Origin: an uncultured Lachnospiraceae bacterium
Lineage (GTDB): Bacteria > Bacillota > Clostridia > Lachnospirales > Lachnospiraceae
DNA: 64,000 nt
Reading direction: 5' to 3'
Assembly (NCBI GenBank): GCA_947245585.1
Contig: CAMXPV010000014.1
Location: 17,392-81,391 of the forward strand
Under the pieces are notes generated by a model, which had not been told where the DNA came from, made no database searches, and was given only the letters and a program-made list of their open reading frames with translations. A program made the translations under genes and the position numbers. This document shows positions 44,872 through 53,007 of the stretch, piece after piece. Every line of letters starts with the position of its first letter. Position 1 is the first letter of the stretch.

Positions 44872-45960
44872 ATGAAAGAACACTCCGTTTTATCCACCAT
44901 TTATGAGAATATCTGCCGGGATACCGGAAAGCAAAACGAATCCGCCAAGCTGATTGTCGTGGTTCGTCTGTTGACTCTCGCTATGCTGATTCATTCCTTT
45001 GTCTGCTGTATCCTTGTCTCTCTCACGGCACACACGGGAGCCCTTGCTTTTTCCCTGATATCTCCCGTTTTATTTTTGGCTATTTTTGTGTTGTCGTACC
45101 GCTGCAGCACATTTACCTCCTACTGCATTTTGAATGTCTGCATTTTATTTTGGAGCGTTATGAATGTCTACTATTTCGGTTGGAATATCGGCATTCAGCA
45201 CTTTTTGCTCGTTCTGTTGGTCTTTGTCTTTTTTTCCAAGTACAAGCATGCGGGCGCCAAGATTCTCTACGTATCATTTTTATTTATCCTGCGTCTGATT
45301 TTGTATTATTACTGCCGGTCCCATGAACCCCTCACAGTTCTCGGAACCGAATTAAACAATGCCCTGCAGATGGTCAATACATTCTTTGTCTTCCTTTCTC
45401 TTGGACTGGTTGCTTACCTGTTCAGCTCCACCACGCAGGAAATGGAAGGAAAGCTGATCGAATACAACCGAAAACTGATGAAGCAGGCCAACACCGATAC
45501 GCTGACCGGCCTTTACAACCGTCGGCGCACCATGGAGTATCTGGAATCGCTTCTTAAAAACGCAGAGTCGCAGATCAGTATCTGTCTGTGTGATATTGAC
45601 CATTTCAAGCGCGTCAACGACACCTATGGCCATGATGTCGGCGATGTAGTTCTGACTACGATCTCTAATACTTTTCGCAAGAGACTGCCTCCCGATACCT
45701 TTGTCTCCCGTTGGGGCGGCGAAGAGTTTCTCCTGATTTTTCCGCGCCTGAACGGAGACGAAGCGGGAACCGCATTGGAGATACTCCGCCGCAGCATCAG
45801 AGAGCTTGTCTTCGACGGCGGCACGGAAAAGTTCACCGTCTCACTGACTTATGGACTGGTAGAATACGACTTTCACAGCGATATTACCACGATCTTAAAA
45901 GAAGCGGATGAAAAACTTTATATTGGCAAGGAAAGTGGACGTGACCGGGTCGTTTATTGA
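44872..45960 (+). CDS. membrane diguanylate cyclase (GGEEF)
   Basis: 362 residues. About six membrane spans occupy residues 25-185 (a MASE-like, ligand-free sensor), followed by a GGDEF domain. The catalytic motif is GGEEF (WGGEEFLLIF), an active variant. The RxxD inhibitory site is absent: the matching position reads PPDT with no Arg. I chose ATG at 44872; a TTG just before it is also in frame and neither has a strong ribosome site. It is divergent from the sensor kinase operon. Confidence 0.9.
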   Translation: MKEHSVLSTIYENICRDTGKQNESAKLIVVVRLLTLAMLIHSFVCCILVSLTAHTGALAFSLISPVLFLAIFVLSYRCSTFTSYCILNVCILFWSVMNVYYFGWNIGIQHFLLVLLVFVFFSKYKHAGAKILYVSFLFILRLILYYYCRSHEPLTVLGTELNNALQMVNTFFVFLSLGLVAYLFSSTTQEMEGKLIEYNRKLMKQANTDTLTGLYNRRRTMEYLESLLKNAESQISICLCDIDHFKRVNDTYGHDVGDVVLTTISNTFRKRLPPDTFVSRWGGEEFLLIFPRLNGDEAGTALEILRRSIRELVFDGGTEKFTVSLTYGLVEYDFHSDITTILKEADEKLYIGKESGRDRVVY

Positions 45961-46023
45961 TCCGGTCATTATTTATGCCCTCCGCTCATATAGTAATACA
46001 AATCTCTTTATGTAGGTGTATCC

Positions 46024-47994
46024 TTGAAAAAGTCCCTCTCTCTTCGGCAATGGAGCCTTGCCCTCACTCTCTTTACTCTCTTAAGCGTCCTCACGCTTCA
46101 CTGGTACGGCCGTACCCATCAGGACGCAAAATTTCTCGCATTCACAGAGGATTTTTTTCTGGACGAGGTGCAGGCAAATCCCATTCACTTTCACTATACC
46201 ATAGATGATCCGTCCGCCTACGGCGTTGACGAGTCATCGCTTACCCTTCCTGTTTATCAGCCCGGAGCCGCCGCAAATGACGCCTCCTCGCTTGCCCTGA
46301 CAAGAAAATATCTGGGCAGCATCAACCCTGAAAGCCTCAATGAAGAAAACCAAAAGCTCTATGACCTTTTGGATCGTTACCTTGCGGCTGCCGCCGGCAC
46401 CGCTGCCTATCCCTATCTTGCCGAACCCCTCTCCCCCTCCTCCGGTGTTTCCTCGGAGCTGCCTATTTTGTTCTCCGAATATCGGTTGGACGACAAGACC
46501 GACATAGAAAACTATCTGTCAATCCTGACACAGATTCCCGCCTATTTTGACGGCCTTCTGCTCTATGAGCAGGAAAAGGCGCAGGCCGGACTTTTCATGT
46601 CAGACACAACCGCAGACCGGGTTATTTCGCAGTGCACCGATCTGTTAAACCCTTCCGCCCTGGAAGACGGCACGCATTTTTTGCTTCTCACATTTGAAGA
46701 CCGCTTACAGCGATTGGTCAACGAAAATATTTTGACCGCCGAAGAGGCCGCTGCCTACGCCTCCGAGCACGACCGTCTTCTCACCACGTTAGTTGCTCCC
46801 GCATACGATCACCTTGCCGATGGCCTGACCTTATTAAAGGGAAGCGGCAAAGAAACCTGTGGGTTGGCGGGACAGGAAAACGGCAGGGACTACTACCGGG
46901 CTTTGGTTCGCCTGCGCACCGGGTCCTACCGAGACATCACGGAGATCAAACAGCTGTTAGCCCAGGACCTGCGTTTCAATTACGAATCCCTATTGGCGCT
47001 CCTCTATGCTAACCCTGACCTGAAAAATATGATTTCCGAAAACCCTTCCCTTTTACCGGAAATGACACCGGAAGAAGTTCTCTCCAATTTGCAGGAAGAA
47101 ATCGGCGAAGAATATCCTCCTATTCCTGCCGGCAGGGACAATGCGCCCATCCGCTCCACCATCAAATATGTGGATGCCAGTCTGGAAGCATACAGCGCGC
47201 CCGCCTTTTATATGATGCCGCCCATTGACAACATCTGCGAAAACCTGATCTACCTAAACGCCAGAGACACTCAGGATGACCTCGCCCTCTACACCACATT
47301 GGCCCACGAAGGCTATCCCGGCCATCTTTATCAAACCGTATACAGCAAACGCTATCAGGAGCAGGAACACCTTCTTCCCATGGGAAGCGTACTCTATTAT
47401 GGCGGTTTTGTGGAGGGTTGGGCAATGTATGTAGAATTGGCCTCCTACGACAAGGCTATCGAGCTTGCGGCTGATGCCCATCCCGAAGCGGCTGCTTACT
47501 ATCAGGTGTGCCGTCTGGACCGGCAGTTCCGGCTTGGCCTCTACTCTCTTTTGGACATTGCTATCCACTATGATAACGCTTCTTTTGAGGATGTGCAGAA
47601 ACTCTGCTCCTGCCTTGGCATAAACGACAGCGCGGGGCTTATGTCCCTCTACCAATATATTGCGGAAGAACCCTGCAACTATCTAAAATACTATCTGGGA
47701 TATTTGGAAATTTTGGAATTAAAAAGACAGGCGGCCGTCCTCTGGTCTGATACCGCCTCAGTGACCGCCACCTATGATAACGCTGATTTTTTATACCGTT
47801 TTCATACTTTCCTGCTGCAAAACGGCCCCGCCGACTATCGGACATTGGCAAAACGGTTAGCCGTCTGGGAAGATCAAGACACCTCTCTAAAAAACCGTGT
47901 CAGTTTTAACAGCGCATTTTCCAATGCGCCCTGTTCTTCCTCCGTGAGTCCCTTCAGAACCGCTTCAATCATCTCCTCGTGGAATTTGCGGTGA
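46024..47994 (+). CDS. DUF885-family exported putative metallopeptidase
   Basis: 656 residues. It opens with a positively charged and hydrophobic segment (about 8-25), so it is exported or anchored. DUF885 proteins carry HExxH-like metal motifs; here HEGYPGH lies at 428-434. The start is TTG at 46024 with AGGTG five bases upstream, and no ATG gives a better one. The last 40 or so residues run antisense into the MarR-type gene and look unlike the rest, so the true conserved protein probably ends near KRLAVWEDQ. Substrate unknown; peptidase activity is inferred. Confidence 0.82.
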   Translation: MKKSLSLRQWSLALTLFTLLSVLTLHWYGRTHQDAKFLAFTEDFFLDEVQANPIHFHYTIDDPSAYGVDESSLTLPVYQPGAAANDASSLALTRKYLGSINPESLNEENQKLYDLLDRYLAAAAGTAAYPYLAEPLSPSSGVSSELPILFSEYRLDDKTDIENYLSILTQIPAYFDGLLLYEQEKAQAGLFMSDTTADRVISQCTDLLNPSALEDGTHFLLLTFEDRLQRLVNENILTAEEAAAYASEHDRLLTTLVAPAYDHLADGLTLLKGSGKETCGLAGQENGRDYYRALVRLRTGSYRDITEIKQLLAQDLRFNYESLLALLYANPDLKNMISENPSLLPEMTPEEVLSNLQEEIGEEYPPIPAGRDNAPIRSTIKYVDASLEAYSAPAFYMMPPIDNICENLIYLNARDTQDDLALYTTLAHEGYPGHLYQTVYSKRYQEQEHLLPMGSVLYYGGFVEGWAMYVELASYDKAIELAADAHPEAAAYYQVCRLDRQFRLGLYSLLDIAIHYDNASFEDVQKLCSCLGINDSAGLMSLYQYIAEEPCNYLKYYLGYLEILELKRQAAVLWSDTASVTATYDNADFLYRFHTFLLQNGPADYRTLAKRLAVWEDQDTSLKNRVSFNSAFSNAPCSSSVSPFRTASIISSWNLR

Positions 47995-48311
47995 TGAAGA
48001 TACGCCTTTTGCCCTTTCTCCGAAAGAGAAATCAACACAACCCGCCTGTCCTCCTCACTGCGGGTTCTGTTGACATATCCTTTTTTTACCAAACTATTGA
48101 CTGATATAGTCAGCGTTCCTGTGGTAACTTCCAGTTCTCTCGCCACACTGGTCATATTTTTTGCGCCTTCCGGACCGATCGCCTCCATGACGTGCATATC
48201 GTTTGATGTCATATCCTGGTATTCTTCCGTTCGGACCGCCCGCTCCTCCAACGTATTGATATCCCGGAAAAGCCTGACCAATACTTCGTTCAATGTATTG
48301 TTGATGTTCAT
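47874..48311 (-). CDS. MarR-family regulator, FabT-like
   Basis: 145 residues from ATG at 48311, where GGAGG lies five bases upstream. The winged helix covers about 30-100 (MTSVARELEVTTGTLTISVNS, TRSEEDRRVVLISLSEKG). The N-terminal LFRDINTLEERAVRTEEY and the NDMHVMEAIG segment resemble FabT, the repressor of fatty-acid synthesis genes in Firmicutes. The perfect palindrome AGTTTGA-aag-TCAAACT upstream matches the reported FabT box. No fab genes are nearby, so it would be an orphan copy. Ordinary MarR with another role is the alternative. Confidence 0.8.
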   Translation of the reverse strand: MNINNTLNEVLVRLFRDINTLEERAVRTEEYQDMTSNDMHVMEAIGPEGAKNMTSVARELEVTTGTLTISVNSLVKKGYVNRTRSEEDRRVVLISLSEKGQKAYLHHRKFHEEMIEAVLKGLTEEEQGALENALLKLTRFFREVS

Positions 48312-48363
48312 TTCAGCCTCCATGTCAGAACAGCATACTATGAAATCCAGTGTAACAAAAAAT

Positions 48364-48380
48364 AGTTTGAAAGTCAAACT
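48364..48380. promoter_or_regulatory. FabT-like operator AGTTTGA-aag-TCAAACT
   Basis: Perfect 7-base arms with a 3-base centre, 53 bases upstream of the FabT-like gene, matching the family's known AGTTTGAnnnTCAAACT box. It suggests autoregulation. Confidence 0.7.
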
Positions 48381-48421
48381 TTTTAATTTTCCACAGCGTG
48401 CCTCGGGGAGTCTAAAGTACT

Positions 48422-48446
48422 AATTATAAAATCGTAGTTTATAATT
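48422..48446. repeat. AATTATAAA ... TTTATAATT inverted repeat
   Basis: Perfect 9-base AT-rich arms with 7 bases between, in the gene-free stretch 48312-48775. That stretch also holds the FabT-like box, the GC-rich hairpins at 48598-48633 and 48713-48742, and no credible reading frame. Confidence 0.4.
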
Positions 48447-48597
48447 TCTTTCGTTTTTCTTTCGAATTTTGACACATCCCATTCACAAATGACCTGTATA
48501 GTAATAATTGTAGTTAAGACAGAGCCGGATCAAAATATTCGGCCCGCAGGAATTACATACTAAGATTCTTTAGCGGTGGTTATACTACACTTACAAT

Positions 48598-48633
48598 GAA
48601 GTCGCCGGTGCTGATTCGGTGCCGACCGGCTTC
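48598..48633. other. stable stem-loop, possible small RNA element
   Basis: GAAG (48598-48601) pairs with CTTC (48630-48633) and CCGGT (48605-48609) with ACCGG (48625-48629), leaving a 3-base bulge. The loop contains GGTGC twice in tandem. Function unknown; no T run follows. Confidence 0.35.
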
Positions 48634-48712
48634 GACTAATCATAACAGCGCGTTTTACCAAACGCCTGTTGACATATATTTGAACCAACATTTCTATCCT
48701 TCTCACACACAG

Positions 48713-48742
48713 GAAACGGCGCCCCATAAGGAGCGCCGTTTC
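48713..48742. terminator. GC-rich hairpin downstream of spmB
   Basis: GAAACGGCGC and GCGCCGTTTC are perfect 10-base arms with a 10-base loop. It lies 34 bases after the spmB stop, but lacks a T run on the minus strand, so it may be a weak terminator or an mRNA-protecting end. Confidence 0.5.
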
Positions 48743-48775
48743 TGCTATTGGTTTCTGCTATTGTCTTCCTGTTTT

Positions 48776-49321
48776 TTATCCGCATATCTTCCCCGCAAGC
48801 ACAACGCTCGCCGCAATCCCTGCAAAGGTAGCAAGCAGCGCCCCCTTTAACGTATAGCGCGTTTTGCTGACCTTTGCCGCAAGAAAGTAAACGCTCATCG
48901 TATAAAAGATCGTCTCCGTACAGCTCATCATAATGGAAGTCGTAAGACCGATCAGGGAATCCGGCCCATGGTTTTTAAAAATATCAAGTACCAGTCCCGT
49001 CGCCGCCGAGGAGGAAAACATCTTCACAAACATTAACGGCACAAGCTCCGGAGAAAAGCCAAGTTTTTTTGCCACACCGCCAAACAATCCTCCCACATAT
49101 TCCAGAAATCCCGAAGCCCGCAGAACTCCTACAGCCACCATAAGTCCGATCAGGGTTGGCATAATTTGTATTACCGTGTGAAACCCATCCTTTGCGCCTC
49201 TGATAAAATCCTCGTACACGTTACAGCGGTTGGAGATGCCGTAAGCCACAATATAAAAAAGGATGACCGGTATAATAATATTGGAAATATTGGATAAGAC
49301 AGCCGCCATAAATACGCTCAC
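48776..49321 (-). CDS. spmB: spore maturation protein B
   Basis: 181 residues, about five hydrophobic spans, nucleoside-recognition (Gate) family. GFHTVIQIMPTLIGLMVAVGVLRASG and SSSAATGLVLDIFKNHGPDS are typical of SpmB, which together with SpmA drives dehydration of the spore core. The longest frame starts GTG at 49321; ATG at 49309 is the alternative, and neither has a clear ribosome site. SpmA normally lies directly upstream in the same operon, but it is missing here and a divergent esterase gene takes its place. A spmA-like remnant lies at 63.5 kb. Confidence 0.88.
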   Translation of the reverse strand: MSVFMAAVLSNISNIIIPVILFYIVAYGISNRCNVYEDFIRGAKDGFHTVIQIMPTLIGLMVAVGVLRASGFLEYVGGLFGGVAKKLGFSPELVPLMFVKMFSSSAATGLVLDIFKNHGPDSLIGLTTSIMMSCTETIFYTMSVYFLAAKVSKTRYTLKGALLATFAGIAASVVLAGKICG

Positions 49322-49460
49322 GAAATGCTTTTATAAAATCTATGCGGGAAAAATCAGGTTTATCCCTTGCCGTGATTCAAAAAATTGCATCTGTCACATT
49401 GATAAATCTCACAAATACTGCTACCATAAAAAGGAATCTTAAAACGGAAAGGCGGATATT

Positions 49461-50582
49461 ATGAACCATCTAAAAAAATATGCTTTAAAAGACATTCCCC
49501 ACTACAAAGTTCACGGCCGCACCGTTCCCGGTGCCTGCCCCCTGCCTCTTTTTTTCAGCGGAAGCGCCGTTGAGCTGAATGTATCCGGTGCGGAGCTGTG
49601 GGCCGATCTGGAAGTGAGTTGGGAAAATCTGGAAATGTGGGTTACGGTTGAAGTCAATGGGGAACTCTTGAGCCGCCAGATGTTCATGCCGGGAACCTGT
49701 TCTCTGTGTCTGTTTCGGGGTATGAATCCGGAAACGGTTAAAAATGTGCGTCTTACAAGAGAATTGCAGGCCATGACAGAAGACGAAGATTGCTGCCTCC
49801 TCGTCCACGGCTTTCAGACAGACGGCTGCTTCCATCCTGTGCCGAAAGGAAAATATACGCTGGAGTTTGTGGGCGACAGTATCACTTCAGGCGAGGGCAC
49901 CTACGGCGCTGTGGGCGAGGCTGATTGGATTCCCATGTACATGAGCTACAGCCGCGATTACGCCAAAATGACGGCCGAAGCCCTCGGCGCAGATGCCTTT
50001 CTCATCTCCAAAGGCGGTTGGGGCGTTCTTTGCGGATGGGACAACAATCCGCACTCCAACATCCCCTCCCGTTACGAGCAGCTATGCGGCCTCTGCTGCG
50101 GAAAAAGAAATGAGAGCCTGGGCGCTTTTGCCCCCTATGATTTTTCCACAAGAAAAACAGATGCCGTGATTGTCAATCTGGGCACAAACGATGCCTCCGC
50201 CTTTCAGCAGCCGGCATGGCACGATCCCGCCACAGGTGAGACCTTTAAGCAGCATCTGAACCCGGACGGCACCTTTTTTGAAGATGACCTGAATCGCTTT
50301 AAAAAAGCCGTTGTCTCCTTTCTGGAAATGCTGCGCAGGCATAATCCCCATGCACATATCGTCTGGTGCTACGGTATGTTGGGCTATGACCTGACCACGG
50401 CCATAACCGATGCCATCAACCGTTACACCGCAAAAAGCGGCGACCACAATCTGGTCTTTTTACAGCTCCCCAACACAACGGCGGAGACGGTGGGTTCCAA
50501 TGAACATCCCGGCGTGCTCTCGCACCAGAGGGCGGCGCGGGTGCTGACCGAATACTTGCAGGACTATTTTTCCAAGCTTTAA
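49461..50582 (+). CDS. SGNH/GDSL esterase, CE2-like carbohydrate acetylesterase
   Basis: 373 residues without a signal peptide, so cytosolic. A beta-rich N-terminal domain (about 1-125) precedes the SGNH hydrolase domain, the layout of carbohydrate esterase family 2. Ser140 lies in FVGDSITSGEG, block III is GTND (241-244), and the catalytic His is H349 in SNEHPGVLSH. It probably removes acetyl groups from imported plant oligosaccharides. A correctly spaced GGAAAGG precedes ATG. Convergent with the ROK kinase gene. Confidence 0.85.
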   Translation: MNHLKKYALKDIPHYKVHGRTVPGACPLPLFFSGSAVELNVSGAELWADLEVSWENLEMWVTVEVNGELLSRQMFMPGTCSLCLFRGMNPETVKNVRLTRELQAMTEDEDCCLLVHGFQTDGCFHPVPKGKYTLEFVGDSITSGEGTYGAVGEADWIPMYMSYSRDYAKMTAEALGADAFLISKGGWGVLCGWDNNPHSNIPSRYEQLCGLCCGKRNESLGAFAPYDFSTRKTDAVIVNLGTNDASAFQQPAWHDPATGETFKQHLNPDGTFFEDDLNRFKKAVVSFLEMLRRHNPHAHIVWCYGMLGYDLTTAITDAINRYTAKSGDHNLVFLQLPNTTAETVGSNEHPGVLSHQRAARVLTEYLQDYFSKL

Positions 50583-50593
50583 AACGATCCGTA

Positions 50594-50647
50594 AAAAAAC
50601 AGCATTTCGGCATTCCTATACAGATTCGCCAAAATGCTGTTTTTACT
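50594..50647. terminator. bidirectional terminator between the esterase and ROK kinase genes
   Basis: AACAGCATTT and AAATGCTGTT pair, flanked by an A run on one side and a T run on the other (50594-50600 and 50640-50645), giving a usable terminator in both directions. Confidence 0.8.
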
Positions 50648-50665
50648 TTTCTATTTACCGAAAGT

Positions 50666-51538
50666 CTATCTCTCCAGTTCCATCAGCCCTAACTTCAGCG
50701 CTCCCATAATACCCTGCTTGTCATCCAGGCTCTGTACCACGATATAGCTGTCCAGATCCTCCAACTCTTTCGTCTTGATATAGCCGTTTAACAGCGTCTT
50801 AAATTTCTCCCGCACCAACTTTAACAGCTGCGTCTGGTGCATGACACCGCCGCCCAAAATGATACGCTGCGGCGAAACAAGCACGGTGTAATCCACAAGC
50901 GCCTGCGCAATATACTCTGCCTCCATCTCCCAGACCTCCGGTCTGTCGGCCAGTTCAATGGCCTTTTTCCCCCATCTGCCCTCGATGGCCGGCCCCGCCG
51001 CAAGCCCTTCCATACAATTTTTGTGGAAAGGGCAGAATCCCTCGTAGGTATCATTCGGAAGTTTATTCAAAAGAATATGTCCTCCCTCCGGATGCATCAT
51101 GCCATGCAATAAGTTTCCATCCACGATCACGCCTACGCCAACACCGGTGCCAATGGTGATATAAATGCAGCTATGCAGCCCCTTTGCAATGCCCCACGTA
51201 TATTCTCCAAGCGCAGAGCCATTGACATCCGTATCAAATCCGACAGGCACGCCGAGCTCTCTTCGAAACGCCCCCACCATATCAAAATTCTGCCATGCCA
51301 GCTTCGGTGTGGTCGTGATATACCCGTAGGTCTCAGAGTCCCGATTTACATCGATCGGACCAAAGCATCCGATACCAAGCGCCTCTATTTCCTTTCCCTT
51401 AAAAAAGGAAAGTAATTTTGGTATGGTAATCTCCGGCGTCTCAGTGGGGATAGAAATCTGCTCCGCAATCTCGCCGTTTTCGTTGCCGATGGCGCACACC
51501 ATCTTTGTGCCGCCCGCCTCCAATGCTCCTAAAATCAT
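50666..51538 (-). CDS. scrK: ROK-family fructokinase
   Basis: Phosphorylates fructose (or mannose) with ATP. 290 residues. The phosphate motif is LGALEAGGTKMVCAIG, the ROK signatures are GIGCFGPID and YITIGTGVGVGV, and the zinc-binding set is seen at HPEGGH and CPFHKNCMEG. The sequence closely follows the Bacillus YdhR/GmuE and ScrK branch. A terminator lies just downstream. Specificity for fructose is inferred from the branch. Confidence 0.9.
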   Translation of the reverse strand: MILGALEAGGTKMVCAIGNENGEIAEQISIPTETPEITIPKLLSFFKGKEIEALGIGCFGPIDVNRDSETYGYITTTPKLAWQNFDMVGAFRRELGVPVGFDTDVNGSALGEYTWGIAKGLHSCIYITIGTGVGVGVIVDGNLLHGMMHPEGGHILLNKLPNDTYEGFCPFHKNCMEGLAAGPAIEGRWGKKAIELADRPEVWEMEAEYIAQALVDYTVLVSPQRIILGGGVMHQTQLLKLVREKFKTLLNGYIKTKELEDLDSYIVVQSLDDKQGIMGALKLGLMELER

Positions 51539-51581
51539 ATAAACCCTCCTTTATTTTTTTAATGTTCAGCCCCGCCCATTC

Positions 51582-51605
51582 GCAAAAACGCGCTTTGCGC
51601 TTCTT
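51582..51605 (-). terminator. weak terminator after the FAD oxidoreductase gene
   Basis: A short GCGC-aaa-GCGC stem followed on the minus strand by GTTTTT. The stem is only four to five pairs, so this is tentative. Confidence 0.35.
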
Positions 51606-51624
51606 CGCTGCTTTGGCCAAACGG

Positions 51625-52989
51625 TTATCCCACAATCTCCCGCGCGACGAACACACCACTGGCAGACGCATGGGACAGGGAATGCGTCACCCCGCTGCCG
51701 TCTCCGATAATGTAAAGACCCTTGTGTTTCGTTTCCAGATGTTCGTCTATCTCCACTTCCATATTATAAAACTTCACTTCCACACCGTAGAGAAGTGTGT
51801 CGTCATTGGCCGTCCCCGGCGCAATCTTGTCAAGCGCATAAATCATCTCAATAATGCCGTCCAAAATCCGCTTCGGAAGCACCAGACTCAAATCTCCCGG
51901 TGTCGCCGCAAGGGTCGGCTCGATCAAGCCCTCCGCAATCCTCTTCGCGTTGCTCCTTCTTCCCCGTACCAGATCGCCGAACCGTTGGACGATCACGCCG
52001 CCGCCAAGCATATTGGAAAGCCTCGCAATGCTCTCCCCATAACCGTTGCTGTCCTTAAAAGGCTCTGAAAAATGCTTCGCCACAAGAAGCGCAAAGTTTG
52101 TGTTTTCCGTCTGTTTCTCCGCTCCCTCATAGCTGTGTCCGTTCACCGTCACAATGCCGTTGGTGTTCTCATTTACCACAATCCCGTGGGGGTTCATACA
52201 GAAGGTCCTCACATTGTCCTCAAACTTCTCCGTGCGGTAAACAATCTTGCTCTCATAAAGCTCATCCGTCAGATGGGAAAAAATCACCGCCGGAATCTCC
52301 ACACGCACACCGATATCCACACGGTTCGATTTTGTGTTGATGGCAAGTTCCCCGCAGACCTTCTCCATCCACTTGCTCCCGCTTCGACCCACAGATATCA
52401 CGCATTTGTCACATTCGTAAGATTCCTTTTGCGCGTGTACAAGATAACCGTCCTGTGTCCGCTCCACCGACTGAATGGGCGTATCAAAATAAAAGGTTAC
52501 CTTATCCTTAAGCTCCGCATAGAGATTTTCCAACACCACATAGTTAATATCCGTCCCCAGATGCCGCACGGAGGCATCCAACAGATTCAAATTATTTTGC
52601 AGGCACAGCTTCTTAAAATGGGTGCCCGCCGTGGAGTAAAGCTTCGTCCCCTCGCCGCCGTATTTCATATTGATTTCATCCACATAGCGCATCAGCTCGA
52701 TGGCCTGCTTCTTCCCCACATACTCGTACAGCGTACCGCCGAAATCATTGGTAATATTGTACTTCCCGTCGGAAAAGGCGCCCGCGCCGCCAAACCCGCT
52801 CATAATCGAACAGCTCGGACACTTAACGCAGGATTTTACCTTCTCGCCGTCTATGGGACAATGGCGCTTGTCTAACGCATGTCCGGCCTCAAATACCGCT
52901 ATTTTCAAATCCGCCCTTTTACGCGTCATTTCATAGGCTGAATAAATGCCGCCCGGTCCCGCACCGATAATGATTACGTCATATTTCAT
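51625..52989 (-). CDS. FAD-dependent oxidoreductase (COG2509-like)
   Basis: 454 residues. The N-terminal dinucleotide motif is GAGPGG (about 8-13) in YDVIIIGAGPGG, followed by the cysteine-bearing segment VKSCVKCPSCSIMSGFGGAG. The C-terminal part has GDGSGVTHSLSHASASG, which closes the FAD site. The family is widespread in Clostridia, called NAD(P)/FAD-dependent or FAD-dependent dehydrogenase, and its substrate is not established. It seems to be a single-gene unit between the ROK kinase and the surface protein. Confidence 0.88.
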   Translation of the reverse strand: MKYDVIIIGAGPGGIYSAYEMTRKRADLKIAVFEAGHALDKRHCPIDGEKVKSCVKCPSCSIMSGFGGAGAFSDGKYNITNDFGGTLYEYVGKKQAIELMRYVDEINMKYGGEGTKLYSTAGTHFKKLCLQNNLNLLDASVRHLGTDINYVVLENLYAELKDKVTFYFDTPIQSVERTQDGYLVHAQKESYECDKCVISVGRSGSKWMEKVCGELAINTKSNRVDIGVRVEIPAVIFSHLTDELYESKIVYRTEKFEDNVRTFCMNPHGIVVNENTNGIVTVNGHSYEGAEKQTENTNFALLVAKHFSEPFKDSNGYGESIARLSNMLGGGVIVQRFGDLVRGRRSNAKRIAEGLIEPTLAATPGDLSLVLPKRILDGIIEMIYALDKIAPGTANDDTLLYGVEVKFYNMEVEIDEHLETKHKGLYIIGDGSGVTHSLSHASASGVFVAREIVG

Positions 52990-53007
52990 AGATAACGCCC
53001 TCCGTCT

